A stretch of 64,000 bases of DNA from Paenibacillus oenotherae (GCF_019443105.1 NZ_JAHZIJ010000011.1:99966-163965); one strand, 5' to 3'. Shown: positions 29,022-40,373, counted from the stretch's first letter. Translations and numbers: made by a program. The notes: generated by a model not told the origin, from the letters alone.

Positions 29022-29887
29022 TAAAAGTTGCATGTTTGCCGCAAGGCTCCACCTCGGATGAAGCAGCGAGATATTTGTTCAAAGGGATGGATGTTGACTT
29101 CAGCTATCATTCCATCATTGCCGATGTCTTTCTCTCCACGGCGGAAGGGAGAACGAATTACAGCATTATTCCTATCGAGAATACGATTGACGGCTCTGTA
29201 AGCCTGCACACGGACTGGCTGATCAATGAGGTGAATTTGCCTATTCAGGCGGAGTGGGTCTATCCGTCCATACAGAACCTGATTGGGCCGCTCTCGGAGC
29301 TGTCCGGTGCTGATGGCGTGCTGGATTACAGCCGGATCGTCAAAGTGCTGAGCCATCCGGTAGCAATGGCGCAATGTCTGCAATATTTGCGCAAGCATAT
29401 TCCCCATGCGGAGCTTGAGAATGTTGGCAGCACATCGGAGGCGGTCCGTATCGTGCGCGATCATCCGCATAGCGGATGGGCGGCTATCGGCCAGATATCG
29501 GCTGCAGCCAATAATGGACTTGATGTGCTGGAGCAAGGCGTAACCGATCATGACAACAATTTCACGCGATTCCTTCTCATTGGCGAGGAAGCTTTCACTG
29601 GCAAGCCGACGGATAAGTGCAAGACAAGCATTCATATGACAATGCCCGAGGATTATCCGGGGGCGCTGCATCAGGTGCTGTCGGCATTCGCATGGCGCAA
29701 AATCAACTTGTCACGCATCGAATCCCGCCCGACGAAGAAGAAGCTGGGCAATTATTACTTCCTTATCGACATCGAGATGTCGCTCGATACGATTCTGCTG
29801 CCTTCAGCTCTTGCTGAGATCGAAGCGATCGGCTGTCAGGTTCGCGTACTAGGCAGTTATCCAAGCTATTCTTACAAAAAAGAATAG
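29018..29887 (+). CDS. pheA: Prephenate dehydratase
   Basis: 289 aa. Converts prephenate to phenylpyruvate in phenylalanine synthesis. The catalytic domain (1-185) has IPIENTIDGSVSLHTD and a TRFLLIG segment; the C-terminal ACT domain (about 200-280) carries the regulatory ESRPTKKKLGNYYF motif for phenylalanine inhibition. Overlaps the thrB stop by 4 bases (ATGA). Ends the pheB-hom-thrB-pheA unit. Confidence 0.97.
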   Translation: MIKVACLPQGSTSDEAARYLFKGMDVDFSYHSIIADVFLSTAEGRTNYSIIPIENTIDGSVSLHTDWLINEVNLPIQAEWVYPSIQNLIGPLSELSGADGVLDYSRIVKVLSHPVAMAQCLQYLRKHIPHAELENVGSTSEAVRIVRDHPHSGWAAIGQISAAANNGLDVLEQGVTDHDNNFTRFLLIGEEAFTGKPTDKCKTSIHMTMPEDYPGALHQVLSAFAWRKINLSRIESRPTKKKLGNYYFLIDIEMSLDTILLPSALAEIEAIGCQVRVLGSYPSYSYKKE

Positions 29888-29912
29888 GCTGGATATGATT
29901 TTGGAACCGGAT

Positions 29913-29963
29913 AAAGTTAAAGCTCGGAACGGCATATTGCCGGACGGGCTTTAACTTTTTTTT
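29913..29963 (+). terminator. Rho-independent terminator after pheA
   Basis: Stem agttaaagctcg / cgggctttaact with an internal ggca...tgcc extension, followed by eight T. Confidence 0.92.
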
Positions 29964-30073
29964 GCCTGAATAGGTGACACCCGCCCACATCATGCATAGG
30001 ATGTAAGGATTGGTAATGGGCATTTGCTGCGTATGCCCGTGAAACTAAGACCGTGACAGGAGGTTAGTGGCGA

Positions 30074-31927
30074 GTGAAAATTCATATTGTCAAAAAAGGC
30101 GACTCGTTATACATGATTGCGCAGAAGTACAATGTCACCCTCGAAGAGATATTGAAGCTCAATCCGAACATCACGAATCCGGATGCCATTGATGTCGGGA
30201 TGAAGGTCAAGGTTCCGACGTCTAAGCCGGGGAATATGGAAATTATGCATCAGCATGTTGTGAAGCAAGGGGATACACTCTGGAAGCTGTCCAAAGCATG
30301 GGGAGTTCCACTGAGTGATATGATTAAAGCGAACCCGCAGCTCAAAAATCCCAATGTGCTGCTGACAGGAGAAATTGTCAATATACCTAAGACTGGTACG
30401 CCCGCCAATATGCCGGATATGGGGCAAGGCGAATCGGCTAAGCATCCCCTCCATCCGATGTCGCTTATGCAAGGGCTGGGTCATGGGGTTCAACAGGGCG
30501 TTCAAGGGGTTCAAGGTATAATGGGCAAAATGTCAACGGCGCCATTCATCGGCAAGAAGCCGACAGGCCCGATTATGCCGCAAGCTGCAGCGCCGCTCCC
30601 GACTCCTTTGCCGGCGCCTGTACCAGCTCCGGCTCCCGTGCCGCAGCCGGCCCCTATGCCGGTCATGGAGAAGCCGGTCGAGAAGAAGGTATACCCGATC
30701 CATATTCAATATGAGCAGCATATTGATTTGTTCAAACAATATGGCACACCAGCAAAGGAAGTGATGTCCCTGTATAATATGCCGCAAATGCCGGGTGCAG
30801 TGTCGCCCGCAGCCGCAACGCCCGGTTATGGCCATGATTATGGACACCATGTCAGTCCCGCTGTATCTCCTGCCATGATGGGCGGCTATGGATATCCGCA
30901 GCCCCAGACGCTGCCTGCCGCACTCAGTCCGGCTGCCGATTGGTGCCCGCCCGAGTCAGTTATGGGCGCATCAACACTTCCTTGGGGGGCTCCTGCTCCT
31001 TCCTCATACGGACATTGGGATTCACAGGCCGTCAGTCCGCTTGGCACTGAGCCGCACTATGGAGCCGATCTCGTTTCGCCAGCAGGTGCCGGGCCTCATG
31101 ATGACTATGGGCATGGGGCAGTCTCGCCAGCCAGTGCAGGCCCGCATGATGGCTATGGATATGGCTATGGCCCGACAGGAATATCGCCAGCAGGCATGAA
31201 TCCGTATGACTGCTATGATCAGGCAGCCGTCTCGCCAGCCAACATAGGCCCGCATGATGGCTATGGATATGGCTATGGCCCGACAGGAATATCGCCAGCA
31301 GGCATGAATCCATATGACTGCTACGATCAGACAGCCGTCTCGCCAGCCAACATAGGCCCGCATCATGGATACGGCTATGGCCCGACAGGAATATCGCCAG
31401 CAGGCATGAATCCGTATGACTGCTACGATCAGACAGCCGTCTCGCCAGCCAACATAGGCCCGCATCATGGATATGGCTATGGCCCGACAGGAATATCGCC
31501 AGCAGGCATGAATCCGTATGACTGCTACGATCAGACAGCCGTCTCGCCAGCCAACATAGGCCCGCATCATGGTTATGGCTATGCTCCAACAGCCGTGTCC
31601 CCTGCAGGAATGGGCCCGGGTGGCTACGATTATGGCTTTGGCCCGACAAGTGTCTCCCCTTCAATGGCTGGTCCGGCAGGGATGCCCGTTCAGACTTATG
31701 GCTATAGCGGTCAAGGCCAAGTGTCTCCGCTTGGCACATTAGAGCCCAAGAAATGCAATTGCGGCTGCAAGGACAGGGAAGAGGACATCAACATCGAGGC
31801 TGATACCGAGATGATCGCACTGGCACAAAGAAGCAAGGAGCCTGTAACACGAAAAGCGGCCAAAAAATCACGCAAATCCAACCAGCTGCCGAGATCGCGA
31901 AACAACCAGCCTTGGATTAACCGTTAG
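30074..31927 (+). CDS. safA: SafA-like spore coat protein with two LysM domains
   Basis: 617 aa. SafA is a coat morphogenetic protein that interacts with SpoVID and binds the cortex through LysM. LysM 1 (about 3-46, IVKKGDSLYMIAQKYNVTLEEI) and LysM 2 (about 60-104, VKQGDTLWKLSKAWGVPLSDM) are clear. The middle is Pro/Gly/Tyr/His-rich with near-identical tandem repeats (residues about 349-506). The tail has CNCGCK and a basic end. GTG start follows AGGAGG. The repeat region is unlike B. subtilis SafA, so the symbol is by domain layout and spore context. Confidence 0.75.
   Translation: MKIHIVKKGDSLYMIAQKYNVTLEEILKLNPNITNPDAIDVGMKVKVPTSKPGNMEIMHQHVVKQGDTLWKLSKAWGVPLSDMIKANPQLKNPNVLLTGEIVNIPKTGTPANMPDMGQGESAKHPLHPMSLMQGLGHGVQQGVQGVQGIMGKMSTAPFIGKKPTGPIMPQAAAPLPTPLPAPVPAPAPVPQPAPMPVMEKPVEKKVYPIHIQYEQHIDLFKQYGTPAKEVMSLYNMPQMPGAVSPAAATPGYGHDYGHHVSPAVSPAMMGGYGYPQPQTLPAALSPAADWCPPESVMGASTLPWGAPAPSSYGHWDSQAVSPLGTEPHYGADLVSPAGAGPHDDYGHGAVSPASAGPHDGYGYGYGPTGISPAGMNPYDCYDQAAVSPANIGPHDGYGYGYGPTGISPAGMNPYDCYDQTAVSPANIGPHHGYGYGPTGISPAGMNPYDCYDQTAVSPANIGPHHGYGYGPTGISPAGMNPYDCYDQTAVSPANIGPHHGYGYAPTAVSPAGMGPGGYDYGFGPTSVSPSMAGPAGMPVQTYGYSGQGQVSPLGTLEPKKCNCGCKDREEDINIEADTEMIALAQRSKEPVTRKAAKKSRKSNQLPRSRNNQPWINR
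31118..31580 (+). repeat. Tandem coding repeats inside safA-like gene
   Basis: Four full units starting at 31118, 31226, 31334 and 31436, with a partial fifth at 31538. Periods are 108, 108, 102 and 102 bases. Each encodes AVSPANIGPHxGYGYG, then PTGISPAGMNPYDCYDQ, with one Cys per unit. The 102-base forms lack one Tyr-Gly pair. Near-identity at DNA level points to recent duplication. Confidence 0.92.
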
Positions 31928-31952
31928 TCATAAAACGATCTGTCCTACTAAA

Positions 31953-32010
31953 GGCTGTCTCACTGTCATGGGTTCGGGATGACGGTGCGACAGCCATGTT
32001 CTTTTTTTTA
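31953..32010 (+). terminator. Rho-independent terminator after safA-like gene
   Basis: Stem ggctgtc...ctgtcat pairing with atgacgg...gacagcc, then a tract of eight T. Confidence 0.85.
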
Positions 32011-32089
32011 TTAGCAGCCGTCCTGAATGTCCGCATAATTACCAATGGAGGTGGAACACTAGCAAAAAAGGTAAAAGGGGAGTTCCTTT

Positions 32090-32722
32090 ATGATGGAATT
32101 CAGCCTGTGGAAACAATTGAAAAAACGATTACGCCGCAGCAAAAAGCCCATGTGGGCGCTTGGATGTCTGATGGGCCCGCTGCTGATGAGCTGGTGGTGC
32201 TACTCTTCGCCAGCGGATGCAGCCGAGGCACTCGGCAGGCCGGAGAGTCAAAGTGTTATTCGCGCTCTGACAGATAGCAATAGGCAGCTCACAGTGAAGC
32301 TTAGGCTTGTATACCTGTGCGGGGAAGAGACAAGCCCGCTGGGAAGAATGAATGCCAAAGAGGTGCTTGGACTGCTTCGAAGCCGTCCGGAATGGACTGC
32401 CGTAATGGATAAGGACGGGGCTGTCGTTATGGAGCAGCGGGTTGACGATCTGTCGGAGGCTTGCAAGAAGAACGCCTATATGAGCATAGACAAGGAAGGC
32501 TCTCTGTCGCTATTCGAAGGGCCGCCCAAGAAAGAGAAGGTACTGCGCACCTTTTTTCAGCTTGATGTTCAATTTATGGAGAGCAGCCTGCCCAAGGAAC
32601 AGATCGACCAGCTTATCGCCGGCATTCGTGTAACCGATGTTGACGATTATAACAGCATTCTGTCAACCTTTAGCGACTATGCGCGGGTGAAAAGCGAGAA
32701 AGTGATGAAGCCAACGTACTAG
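32090..32722 (+). CDS. bofC: Bypass-of-forespore-C protein BofC-like
   Basis: 210 aa. BofC is an intermembrane-space inhibitor of the SpoIVB protease in the sigma-K checkpoint. A basic start, one hydrophobic segment (about 20-45, signal/anchor), then a BofC_N-like strand region (LTVKLRLVYLCGEETSPLG) and a C-terminal BofC_C region. Position just before ruv genes matches B. subtilis. ATG after AAGGGGAG. Sequence conservation in this family is low, so confidence leans on context. Confidence 0.8.
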   Translation: MMEFSLWKQLKKRLRRSKKPMWALGCLMGPLLMSWWCYSSPADAAEALGRPESQSVIRALTDSNRQLTVKLRLVYLCGEETSPLGRMNAKEVLGLLRSRPEWTAVMDKDGAVVMEQRVDDLSEACKKNAYMSIDKEGSLSLFEGPPKKEKVLRTFFQLDVQFMESSLPKEQIDQLIAGIRVTDVDDYNSILSTFSDYARVKSEKVMKPTY

Positions 32723-32739
32723 CTTCTGATCATACTGGA

Positions 32740-32777
32740 AGAAGAGCGCCAACGAGCATCTGGGCGTTCTTTTTTTT
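32740..32777 (+). terminator. Rho-independent terminator after bofC
   Basis: Stem aagagcgcc / gggcgttctt with a G-U pair, followed by eight T. Confidence 0.85.
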
Positions 32778-32828
32778 GCATTGGGGGAATGAACAGGGCG
32801 GAGTTTCACAAGGTGGACAAAACGCTTG

Positions 32829-32857
32829 TTCTCATACTGCTTGTCATTTGTTATAAT
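32829..32857 (+). promoter_or_regulatory. Extended -10 promoter for ruvC
   Basis: TGTTATAAT (extended -10, TATAAT at 32852-32857) with a poor -35 (TTCTCA at 32829-32834, 17-base spacing). About 50 bases before the ruvC start. Confidence 0.55.
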
Positions 32858-32907
32858 GGATGGTAGCCCATTAATGACCATTCGATAGGCGTAAGGAGAG
32901 AGGAAGC

Positions 32908-33411
32908 TTGCGGGTACTAGGCATCGATCCGGGCATCGCGATTGCGGGGTTCGGATTCATAGACAAGATCGGGAGCAAGCTCGTTCCCGTCCAGTATGGC
33001 TCTATTGAGACGGAAGCGCGTACAGCGCAGGAGATCAGGCTGAAGCAGATCTATGAATCTGCATGCTCGCTTATGGATAAGTACAAGCCGGATACCGTTG
33101 CCGTTGAGAAATTGTTCTTTAATAAGAATGTTACAACTGCCTTCTCGGTCGGCCAGGCGCGAGGGGTTATTATTCTGGCAGCTGCACAGCGCGGGCTTCC
33201 GGTATCGGAGTATACGCCGCTGCAGGTGAAGCAGGCTGTTGTTGGATATGGCAAGGCAGAGAAGCGCCAGGTGCAGGAGATGGTCCGGATGCTTCTGAAT
33301 TTAAGTGCAATTCCGAAGCCGGATGATGTGGCGGATGCGCTCGCAATAGCGATCTGTCATGCCCATTCCTCTGTGCTGTCGCACAAAATAAGCGAGGTGA
33401 CGAGGCCGTGA
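32908..33411 (+). CDS. ruvC: Crossover junction endodeoxyribonuclease RuvC
   Basis: 167 aa. Cuts Holliday junctions. Starts MRVLGIDPGIAIAGFG, with catalytic Asp in GIDPG; the conserved VAVEKLFFNKNVTTAFSVGQARG and the C-terminal DVADALAIAICH acid residues are present. TTG start with AAGGAGAGAGG upstream. B. subtilis lacks RuvC (it uses RecU), so this is a point of difference. GTGA overlap with ruvA. Confidence 0.97.
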   Translation: MRVLGIDPGIAIAGFGFIDKIGSKLVPVQYGSIETEARTAQEIRLKQIYESACSLMDKYKPDTVAVEKLFFNKNVTTAFSVGQARGVIILAAAQRGLPVSEYTPLQVKQAVVGYGKAEKRQVQEMVRMLLNLSAIPKPDDVADALAIAICHAHSSVLSHKISEVTRP

Positions 33412-34046
33412 TAGATTTCGTTCGAGGCCGTGTCATCCATTGGGAAACCGAATATGTTGTCGTTGATGTTCGGGATATTGGCTACCAGGTATATACCCCT
33501 AATCCGTATTATTTCGCCAAGAGCGATGAGGCTGTAACGATCTTCACCCACCACCATGTCCGTGAGGATGCCACATTATTGTTCGGATTTGCGACCCGCG
33601 AGGAGCAGTCCATGTTCCGCAAGCTGCTTGATGTCTCGGGTATCGGGCCGCGTGTTGCGCTGGGAATATTGGCTGGCGGCAAGCCGGAAGCGGTGGCGGC
33701 AGCGATTCAGCAGGAGAATATAGCCTTTCTGACCAAGCTGCCGGGCATCGGGAAGAAGACGGCCCAGCGCATGATTCTGGACTTGAAGGACAAGCTGGAC
33801 GCGCTGCCGGCCGGATTTGGAGGTGCCGCCTCCGGGCTGGTGCTGGATGACGTATTCGGTGGCGGTGTCGCTGCATCGGCCGAAGGAGGCACCGTTTGGC
33901 AGGAAGCCCGCGAGGCGCTTGCCGCATTGGGATACACTGCAGCGGAGCTTGATCGGGCGTGGCACAGCCTGAAGAATACAGTAGATCCCGATATTACAGT
34001 AGACGCGCTTATGAAGAAGGCGCTGCAGCAGCTGTTCAAAGGTTGA
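33408..34046 (+). CDS. ruvA: Holliday junction helicase subunit RuvA
   Basis: 212 aa. Binds the four-way junction and loads RuvB. OB-fold N-terminus (MIDFVRGRVIHWETEYVVVD), then helix-hairpin-helix motifs (SGIGPRVALGIL, LPGIGKKTAQRM), and a C-terminal RuvB-binding domain (about 165-212). GTG start overlaps the ruvC stop. Confidence 0.98.
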   Translation: MIDFVRGRVIHWETEYVVVDVRDIGYQVYTPNPYYFAKSDEAVTIFTHHHVREDATLLFGFATREEQSMFRKLLDVSGIGPRVALGILAGGKPEAVAAAIQQENIAFLTKLPGIGKKTAQRMILDLKDKLDALPAGFGGAASGLVLDDVFGGGVAASAEGGTVWQEAREALAALGYTAAELDRAWHSLKNTVDPDITVDALMKKALQQLFKG

Positions 34047-34066
34047 GCGGAAAGGAGGAAGCGTGA

Positions 34067-35104
34067 ATGGAAGACCGGATAATCTCCGCCAACCTTATGA
34101 TGGAAGATTCGGTGGCCGAGCTAAGCTTGCGCCCTCGCTTCTTGTCCGAATATATCGGTCAGTCTCAAGTGAAAGAGAATTTAAAGGTGTTCATTGAAGC
34201 GGCCAAGCTGCGCAAGGAGGCGCTTGACCATGTCCTTTTGTATGGCCCGCCAGGGCTTGGCAAGACGACATTATCGAACATTATCGCCAATGAGCTTGGC
34301 GTAAATTTGCGCACAACGAGCGGGCCTGCGATTGAACGGCCCGGCGACCTTGCTGCGCTGCTGACGAATTTGCAGGAGGGCGATGTGCTCTTCATAGACG
34401 AGATACACCGCCTTCACCGCACAGTCGAGGAAGTTCTTTATCCGGCGATGGAGGACTTTGCGCTTGATATTATGATCGGCAAAGGGCCAAGCGCCCGCTC
34501 GGTGCGGTTGGATCTGCCGCCGTTCACTCTCATAGGAGCGACTACAAGAGCGGGTCTTCTGTCTGCGCCGCTGCGTGACCGTTTCGGTGTGGTGAGCCGG
34601 CTCGAATTTTATCATGTGGATGAATTGGCTTTCATCGTGTCTCGCGCTTCGGAGATTCTTGGCGTTAGCGTTGTTGGCGAAGCTGCGCATGAGATTGCGA
34701 TGCGCTCCCGCGGGACGCCAAGGATTGCGAACCGGCTGCTCAAGCGGGTTCGCGATTTCGCACAGGTTCGGGGAGATGGCATTGTAACCCATGAGCTTGC
34801 ACGCTCTGCGCTTGAGCTGATTCAGATCGATCCGCTTGGACTTGACGGCATCGACCATAAGATGCTTCGTGCGATGATTGTCAATTATCGCGGGGGGCCG
34901 GTCGGGCTGGATACGATAGCGGCGACAATCGGTGAAGAGAGCCAGACCATTGAAGATGTGTACGAGCCCTATTTGCTCCAAATCGGCTTCATTCAGCGGA
35001 CACCGCGTGGACGGGTCGTAGCGCCCCAGGCTTATCTGCATCTGGGGCTGCCTCTTCCAGAGCAGTTCAGCGCCGCCGAGGATTCCACGAAAGACGGCGA
35101 ATAA
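34067..35104 (+). CDS. ruvB: Holliday junction helicase subunit RuvB
   Basis: 345 aa. AAA+ branch-migration motor. Walker [10 protein letters not shown] is near 61-69, Walker B is [10 protein letters not shown], sensor [20 protein letters not shown], and a C-terminal winged helix (about 265-335, [20 protein letters not shown]). ATG after AAAGGAGG. Confidence 0.99.
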   Translation: MEDRIISANLMMEDSVAELSLRPRFLSEYIGQSQVKENLKVFIEAAKLRKEALDHVLLYGPPGLGKTTLSNIIANELGVNLRTTSGPAIERPGDLAALLTNLQEGDVLFIDEIHRLHRTVEEVLYPAMEDFALDIMIGKGPSARSVRLDLPPFTLIGATTRAGLLSAPLRDRFGVVSRLEFYHVDELAFIVSRASEILGVSVVGEAAHEIAMRSRGTPRIANRLLKRVRDFAQVRGDGIVTHELARSALELIQIDPLGLDGIDHKMLRAMIVNYRGGPVGLDTIAATIGEESQTIEDVYEPYLLQIGFIQRTPRGRVVAPQAYLHLGLPLPEQFSAAEDSTKDGE

Positions 35105-35118
35105 GAGGGGGTTGTCGG

Positions 35119-35574
35119 TTGGATCATCTCTCAGCAACCGCCAAAGGCGAAAGATTGTATGTATTGTACGATGGGACCTGCAATTTGTGCATGGCCAGTG
35201 TCCGGAGGTTGAAGGAGCTTCGTTCCACTGCGGAGCTTCATTATATACCGGTTCAATCGCTTCAGGATGGGGCGAACGTTGTTCCAGCGGTGATCGGCAA
35301 GACGCAGGAGGAGCTGCTAAGCAAGATTCATGTTGTAGACGGTGAAGGGAATGTTTGGGCCGGCGCGGATGGCGTCGTCCGAATCATACGCACCGTGCGC
35401 GGTTTGCGATGGCTGGCCCCGCTGTACCGAATTCCGGGCATGGGCAGAATTGCCGACAGGTTGTATCGTTACATTGCTGCCAGACGCTATGAGTGGTTCG
35501 GCAAGACGGATGAGGGCTGCCACAACGGCGCATGCCGTCTGCCGGATCAACATCTGAACAACAAGACCGATTAG
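35119..35574 (+). CDS. DCC-family (DUF393) thiol-disulfide protein
   Basis: 151 aa. The DxLC-type motif YDGTCNLCMASV (about 17-28) defines the DCC/DUF393 family, which has a thioredoxin-like fold. A hydrophobic middle (WLAPLYRIPGMGRIADRLYRYIAARR) is typical. A second Cys pair (GCHNGAC) is near the C-terminus. TTG start with AGAGGGGG upstream, 14 bases after ruvB, so probably co-transcribed. Substrate unknown. Confidence 0.85.
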   Translation: MDHLSATAKGERLYVLYDGTCNLCMASVRRLKELRSTAELHYIPVQSLQDGANVVPAVIGKTQEELLSKIHVVDGEGNVWAGADGVVRIIRTVRGLRWLAPLYRIPGMGRIADRLYRYIAARRYEWFGKTDEGCHNGACRLPDQHLNNKTD

Positions 35575-35590
35575 GGGGTTGAGCGGCAGA

Positions 35591-37744
35591 ATGAATGCAA
35601 ATGACGTTACTGCAAATGCGAGCAAGAGGAATGCGCCGGCTCTGCGTTTGCCCAAATGGAAGCGGACGCTCTCCGTGCTGCTGGCCGCGCTGGCACTGAT
35701 TTCGCTGAGCACGGCATGGCCTTCATATGCAGCAGTACCTAAGCTGGACACGATACGAGTGGCTCTCTTTATCGATCTGCCTTCCAAGTACAAGCTTAAT
35801 ACGACAGCAGCGACCTACACATCAGCTGCTCCTCTGGATATTGGTCTTAGGCTGCCATCGGGTACAATTCCGCTTATGCAAGGCGCAGCGGGGCAAGCTG
35901 TCCGGTTCACTCTGGATGATTACAAGCCGCAATTGATCGAGACTTCTGATTTCCAGGCGGCGCTGGCTGTTCTGAAGCGGGTGAAGGCGTTAGGCGGTAC
36001 CGGCCTTCTAACTTCGCTCTCGAAGAATAACGGTATTGTGTATCAAGTAACTGAAGGCTCCTATGCAACAGAAGCAGAGGCAGGAACAGCTATTGACCGA
36101 TTGATCAAGGACAGCGCACTGCAAGGGCTGGTTGGGGCGGTCAGGCCGAAGGTGGCCGGCCCCCTTCATCTGGAGGCGGGTGTGTATGCAACAGAAGCCG
36201 ATGCCCGCACTGCGGCGGCAGCATTCGGCGCCGCTTCGGTGGATGCCTATCCGGCCTTGAAGGTAACCGGAGATGCTGCTGCTCTCTACACGGTATTGGT
36301 AGGCGCAGCGGCGGATACAGCATCTTTGAATGCGATTAAAGCGCAGGCAGCGAAATCGGCAGGTGGAGCGGATCTTCGCCAAACAGATCCCGCCTCCTCC
36401 TATATTTGGCTCAGAGAAGACCATACGATTAGCGAATCAGCCAAATCATCGGTATCACTGTATGCGATACCGATGAAGGGAGCCAAGGTAACGATCGCTT
36501 CAAATGCGCCGACAGGCATCAAGCTGACGGAGCGGTACAATCGAAGCTACAGGGGAGCATTCGAGATTAGCGGCTTCAACAACAAGCTGGCGGTTGTGAA
36601 TGAGCTTCCGTTCGAGCAATATTTGTATTCGGTTGTCGGCGGAGAGATGCCGGGCTCCTGGCATGGGGAGGCGCTTAAAGCACAGGCGGTTGCCGCCCGT
36701 ACCTATGCGCTCTATCAGGGCTTCGGCTTCCAGATCGCCCATGTTGTGGATACGGTTCTCAGCCAGGTCTACGGCGGCATTAGCGCAGAGAAGCCTACAA
36801 CTATTGCGGCTGTAGATGCAACCCGCGGCGAAGTGGCGATGAACAACGGCAAGCTGATCGAAGCCGTCTTCTCTTCCAGTGCCGGCGGAGCCAGCGCCGA
36901 TGCCAAGGAGATTTGGGGGAGCGAGGTTCCTTATCTCAAAACCGCCGCCAGCCCGGATCAATTATCGGAGAAAGGGCTGTATACGTGGTACAGGGTCGTT
37001 ATTCCAGACGGTGTTCCCGGTTATATTCGGGGAGATCTGCTGGAAGAAACGGGGGACAAATCTCCCGTAGGCCTGCCCATCATGAAAGTGAAGGGCGACG
37101 GCGTTAAGGTTCGTCCGATTCCGCTCGTTCAGGATAATGTGGCGGTTGTCGGGCAACTGAATGCAGGAACGCGCGTTATTGTATTGGAAAAAACGATTCA
37201 GTCGAATGAAATGACTTGGGTGAGAGGGCCGTTCTCCTCGGATGAGCTGTTGGCCTCGATAAAAGGCAAAGTGAAAACGCCCGTCAGCGGGTCGATTCGC
37301 ACATTGGAGATCAGCCAGCAAGGGCCATCCGGCCGACCGACACAAATTCTCGTGAATGGCGGAGTGCTGGATGTCAAATATCCGGATCTGTTCCGTTCCT
37401 CGCTGGGTGGACTTCCAAGCACGAAGTTTGCCATTGACGAGACTGCAAGGATGACGATCGCCGGTGCCGACAATAAGCGTGAACGGCCTGCCGATGGAGG
37501 AACGCTATATGTCATTGGCGCGGATGGAGCTGCCAAGCAATCCAATAGCAATGTCTATATAATGAATGGCGAGGGCAAGGTAAGAGCGGCAACTGTTGAG
37601 CCCAAGTTCCGGTTCGTAGGCTCAGGCTACGGACATGGCGTGGGATTGTCCCAATATGGCGCGCGCGGATTGGCAGAAACAGGGTATGACTACAAATATA
37701 TTTTGCAATACTACTACAAAGACGTTACGATCGTTAAGGAATGA
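35591..37744 (+). CDS. SpoIID/LytB-domain protein with SPOR-like repeats
   Basis: 717 aa. Probably acts on peptidoglycan: SpoIID is a lytic transglycosylase of engulfment. A signal/anchor helix (about 25-47) is followed by two SPOR-like repeats (about 135-230, [17 protein letters not shown] and [17 protein letters not shown]). The SpoIID domain follows (about 320-460, [19 protein letters not shown] with the catalytic-type Glu, then [12 protein letters not shown]). An SH3-like insert is at about 490-560, and the C-terminus ends [17 protein letters not shown]. Twice the size of classical SpoIID (about 340 aa). ATG at 35591 preferred over TTG at 35579. Confidence 0.88.
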   Translation: MNANDVTANASKRNAPALRLPKWKRTLSVLLAALALISLSTAWPSYAAVPKLDTIRVALFIDLPSKYKLNTTAATYTSAAPLDIGLRLPSGTIPLMQGAAGQAVRFTLDDYKPQLIETSDFQAALAVLKRVKALGGTGLLTSLSKNNGIVYQVTEGSYATEAEAGTAIDRLIKDSALQGLVGAVRPKVAGPLHLEAGVYATEADARTAAAAFGAASVDAYPALKVTGDAAALYTVLVGAAADTASLNAIKAQAAKSAGGADLRQTDPASSYIWLREDHTISESAKSSVSLYAIPMKGAKVTIASNAPTGIKLTERYNRSYRGAFEISGFNNKLAVVNELPFEQYLYSVVGGEMPGSWHGEALKAQAVAARTYALYQGFGFQIAHVVDTVLSQVYGGISAEKPTTIAAVDATRGEVAMNNGKLIEAVFSSSAGGASADAKEIWGSEVPYLKTAASPDQLSEKGLYTWYRVVIPDGVPGYIRGDLLEETGDKSPVGLPIMKVKGDGVKVRPIPLVQDNVAVVGQLNAGTRVIVLEKTIQSNEMTWVRGPFSSDELLASIKGKVKTPVSGSIRTLEISQQGPSGRPTQILVNGGVLDVKYPDLFRSSLGGLPSTKFAIDETARMTIAGADNKRERPADGGTLYVIGADGAAKQSNSNVYIMNGEGKVRAATVEPKFRFVGSGYGHGVGLSQYGARGLAETGYDYKYILQYYYKDVTIVKE

Positions 37745-37749
37745 ATCCA

Positions 37750-38796
37750 ATGAATGTTAATCAATTTGATTTTGAATTGCCGGAATCATTAATTGCCCAG
37801 ACGCCGCTGGCAGAACGGACAGCTTCAAGGCTGTTGTCGCTGGAACGGCATACGGGCAAAGTCGGACATCACAGCTTCCGGGAGCTTGCCGATATGCTGC
37901 ATCCAGGTGACACGCTTGTATTGAACAATACACGCGTGCTGCCCGCCCGTCTGCTTGGAGTGAAGGCTGATACCGGTGCGAAAGTAGAGCTTCTGCTGCT
38001 GAAGCAGCTGGAAGGGGATCGCTGGGAGACGCTTGCGAAGCCCGCGAAACGGCTGAAGCTCGGAACGGAGCTGGCATTTGGCGATGATGGCACTGGCTCG
38101 CCGCTGCTGCGGGCTACAATTGTCTCCGAGGGTGAAATGGGCGGACGGGAGATCGAGTTTCATTACGACGGTATTTTCCAGGAGCTGCTTGACCGGCTTG
38201 GCGAGATGCCGCTGCCTCCTTACATCAAAGAACGTCTCGATGACAGGGAACGCTATCAGACTGTTTATGCGAAGCATGAAGGGTCAGCTGCGGCACCTAC
38301 AGCGGGTCTTCATTTTGACGAACCGTTTCTGGAGCAGCTGAGATTGAAAGGGGTTCGTATTGCTTATGTTACGCTGCATGTTGGTCTGGGCACGTTCCGG
38401 CCGATGTCTGTGGAGCTTATCGAAGAGCATACGATGCACTCCGAATATTATGAGCTAAGTGCAGAGACAGCGAAAATTCTGAGCGAGACACGGGAGCAGG
38501 GCGGACGGATTGTCGCGGTTGGAACAACCTCGGCCAGAACATTGGAGACAGTCGCCCAGCGATTTGCCGATGAGAGCATCGGGGCATGCAGCGGCTGGAC
38601 GGATATATTCATCTATCCTGGTTATAAATTTCAGCTTGTCGACGCGCTGCTGACCAACTTTCACCTGCCCAAATCGACGCTTGTGATGCTGGTCAGCGCA
38701 CTTGCCGGACAAGAGGCCGTTATGAAGGCTTATAAGGAAGCGATTCAACAGGAATACCGTTTTTTCAGCTTTGGCGATGCAATGTTTATTTACTAG
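37750..38796 (+). CDS. queA: S-adenosylmethionine:tRNA ribosyltransferase-isomerase
   Basis: 348 aa. Adds the epoxycyclopentanediol precursor in queuosine synthesis. N-terminal [20 protein letters not shown], then [30 protein letters not shown] and the C-terminal [18 protein letters not shown] at 37750 is about 9 bases after AAGGA; an ATG at 37741 overlapping the previous stop is possible. Followed by tgt, the partner enzyme. Confidence 0.97.
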   Translation: MNVNQFDFELPESLIAQTPLAERTASRLLSLERHTGKVGHHSFRELADMLHPGDTLVLNNTRVLPARLLGVKADTGAKVELLLLKQLEGDRWETLAKPAKRLKLGTELAFGDDGTGSPLLRATIVSEGEMGGREIEFHYDGIFQELLDRLGEMPLPPYIKERLDDRERYQTVYAKHEGSAAAPTAGLHFDEPFLEQLRLKGVRIAYVTLHVGLGTFRPMSVELIEEHTMHSEYYELSAETAKILSETREQGGRIVAVGTTSARTLETVAQRFADESIGACSGWTDIFIYPGYKFQLVDALLTNFHLPKSTLVMLVSALAGQEAVMKAYKEAIQQEYRFFSFGDAMFIY

Positions 38797-39954
<1,158 letters not shown>

Positions 39955-39971
39955 AAAGGGGTGAACAATCA

Positions 39972-40298
39972 ATGGAAGGTTTAAGTCCGATTCTGATGTT
40001 TGCGCTGATGTTTGCAGTATTCTACTTCTTGCTTATCAGGCCTCAGCAGCGCAAAGCCAAACAGCGTAATTTGATGTTGGGCCAGCTGAAGAAAGGCGAT
40101 AAAGTCGTCACAATTGGCGGGATGCATGGTACGATTCTTGAAATTACCGATGATGTTGTCGTTCTTCGAGTTAATGATGCAACCAAGATCACATTTGACC
40201 GCAGCGCGGTGAACAATGTGACTGCTGCCAGCGCAGCGGCGGCGTCCACAGTTACGATTGACAAGAAGGAAGAGAAGAAAGAAGAGATTAAAGCATAG
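39972..40298 (+). CDS. yajC: Preprotein translocase subunit YajC
   Basis: 108 aa. One N-terminal transmembrane helix (about 5-23) followed by LLIRPQQRKAKQRNLM and GDKVVTIGGMHGTI, the YajC signature. Accessory to SecDF. The tail is Ala-rich then Lys/Glu-rich. tgt-yajC adjacency is conserved. secDF lies 5 kb downstream, after an interruption of other genes. Confidence 0.96.
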   Translation: MEGLSPILMFALMFAVFYFLLIRPQQRKAKQRNLMLGQLKKGDKVVTIGGMHGTILEITDDVVVLRVNDATKITFDRSAVNNVTAASAAAASTVTIDKKEEKKEEIKA

Positions 40299-40333
40299 CC
40301 ATCAGAGGCATGCTTGAAGCTCGCCTGCAAGGC

Positions 40334-40373
40334 CGGATCAGGGCAGTGATGCCTGTGCTCCGGTTTTTTCTTA
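40334..40373 (+). terminator. Probable terminator after yajC
   Basis: Hairpin with ccgg...ccgg outer pairs and cagggca / tgcctg inner pairs, followed by TTTTTT. Confidence 0.6.

Noticed and set aside
31022-31739. Repetitive reverse-strand ORFs with MRAYVGWRDGCLIV-type repeats
   Set aside because: Direct antisense reading of the safA-like tandem repeats; the forward frame has LysM domains and a ribosome binding site.
31996-32277. 93-aa ORF overlapping the bofC start
   Set aside because: Begins in the T tract of a terminator and runs out of frame into bofC.
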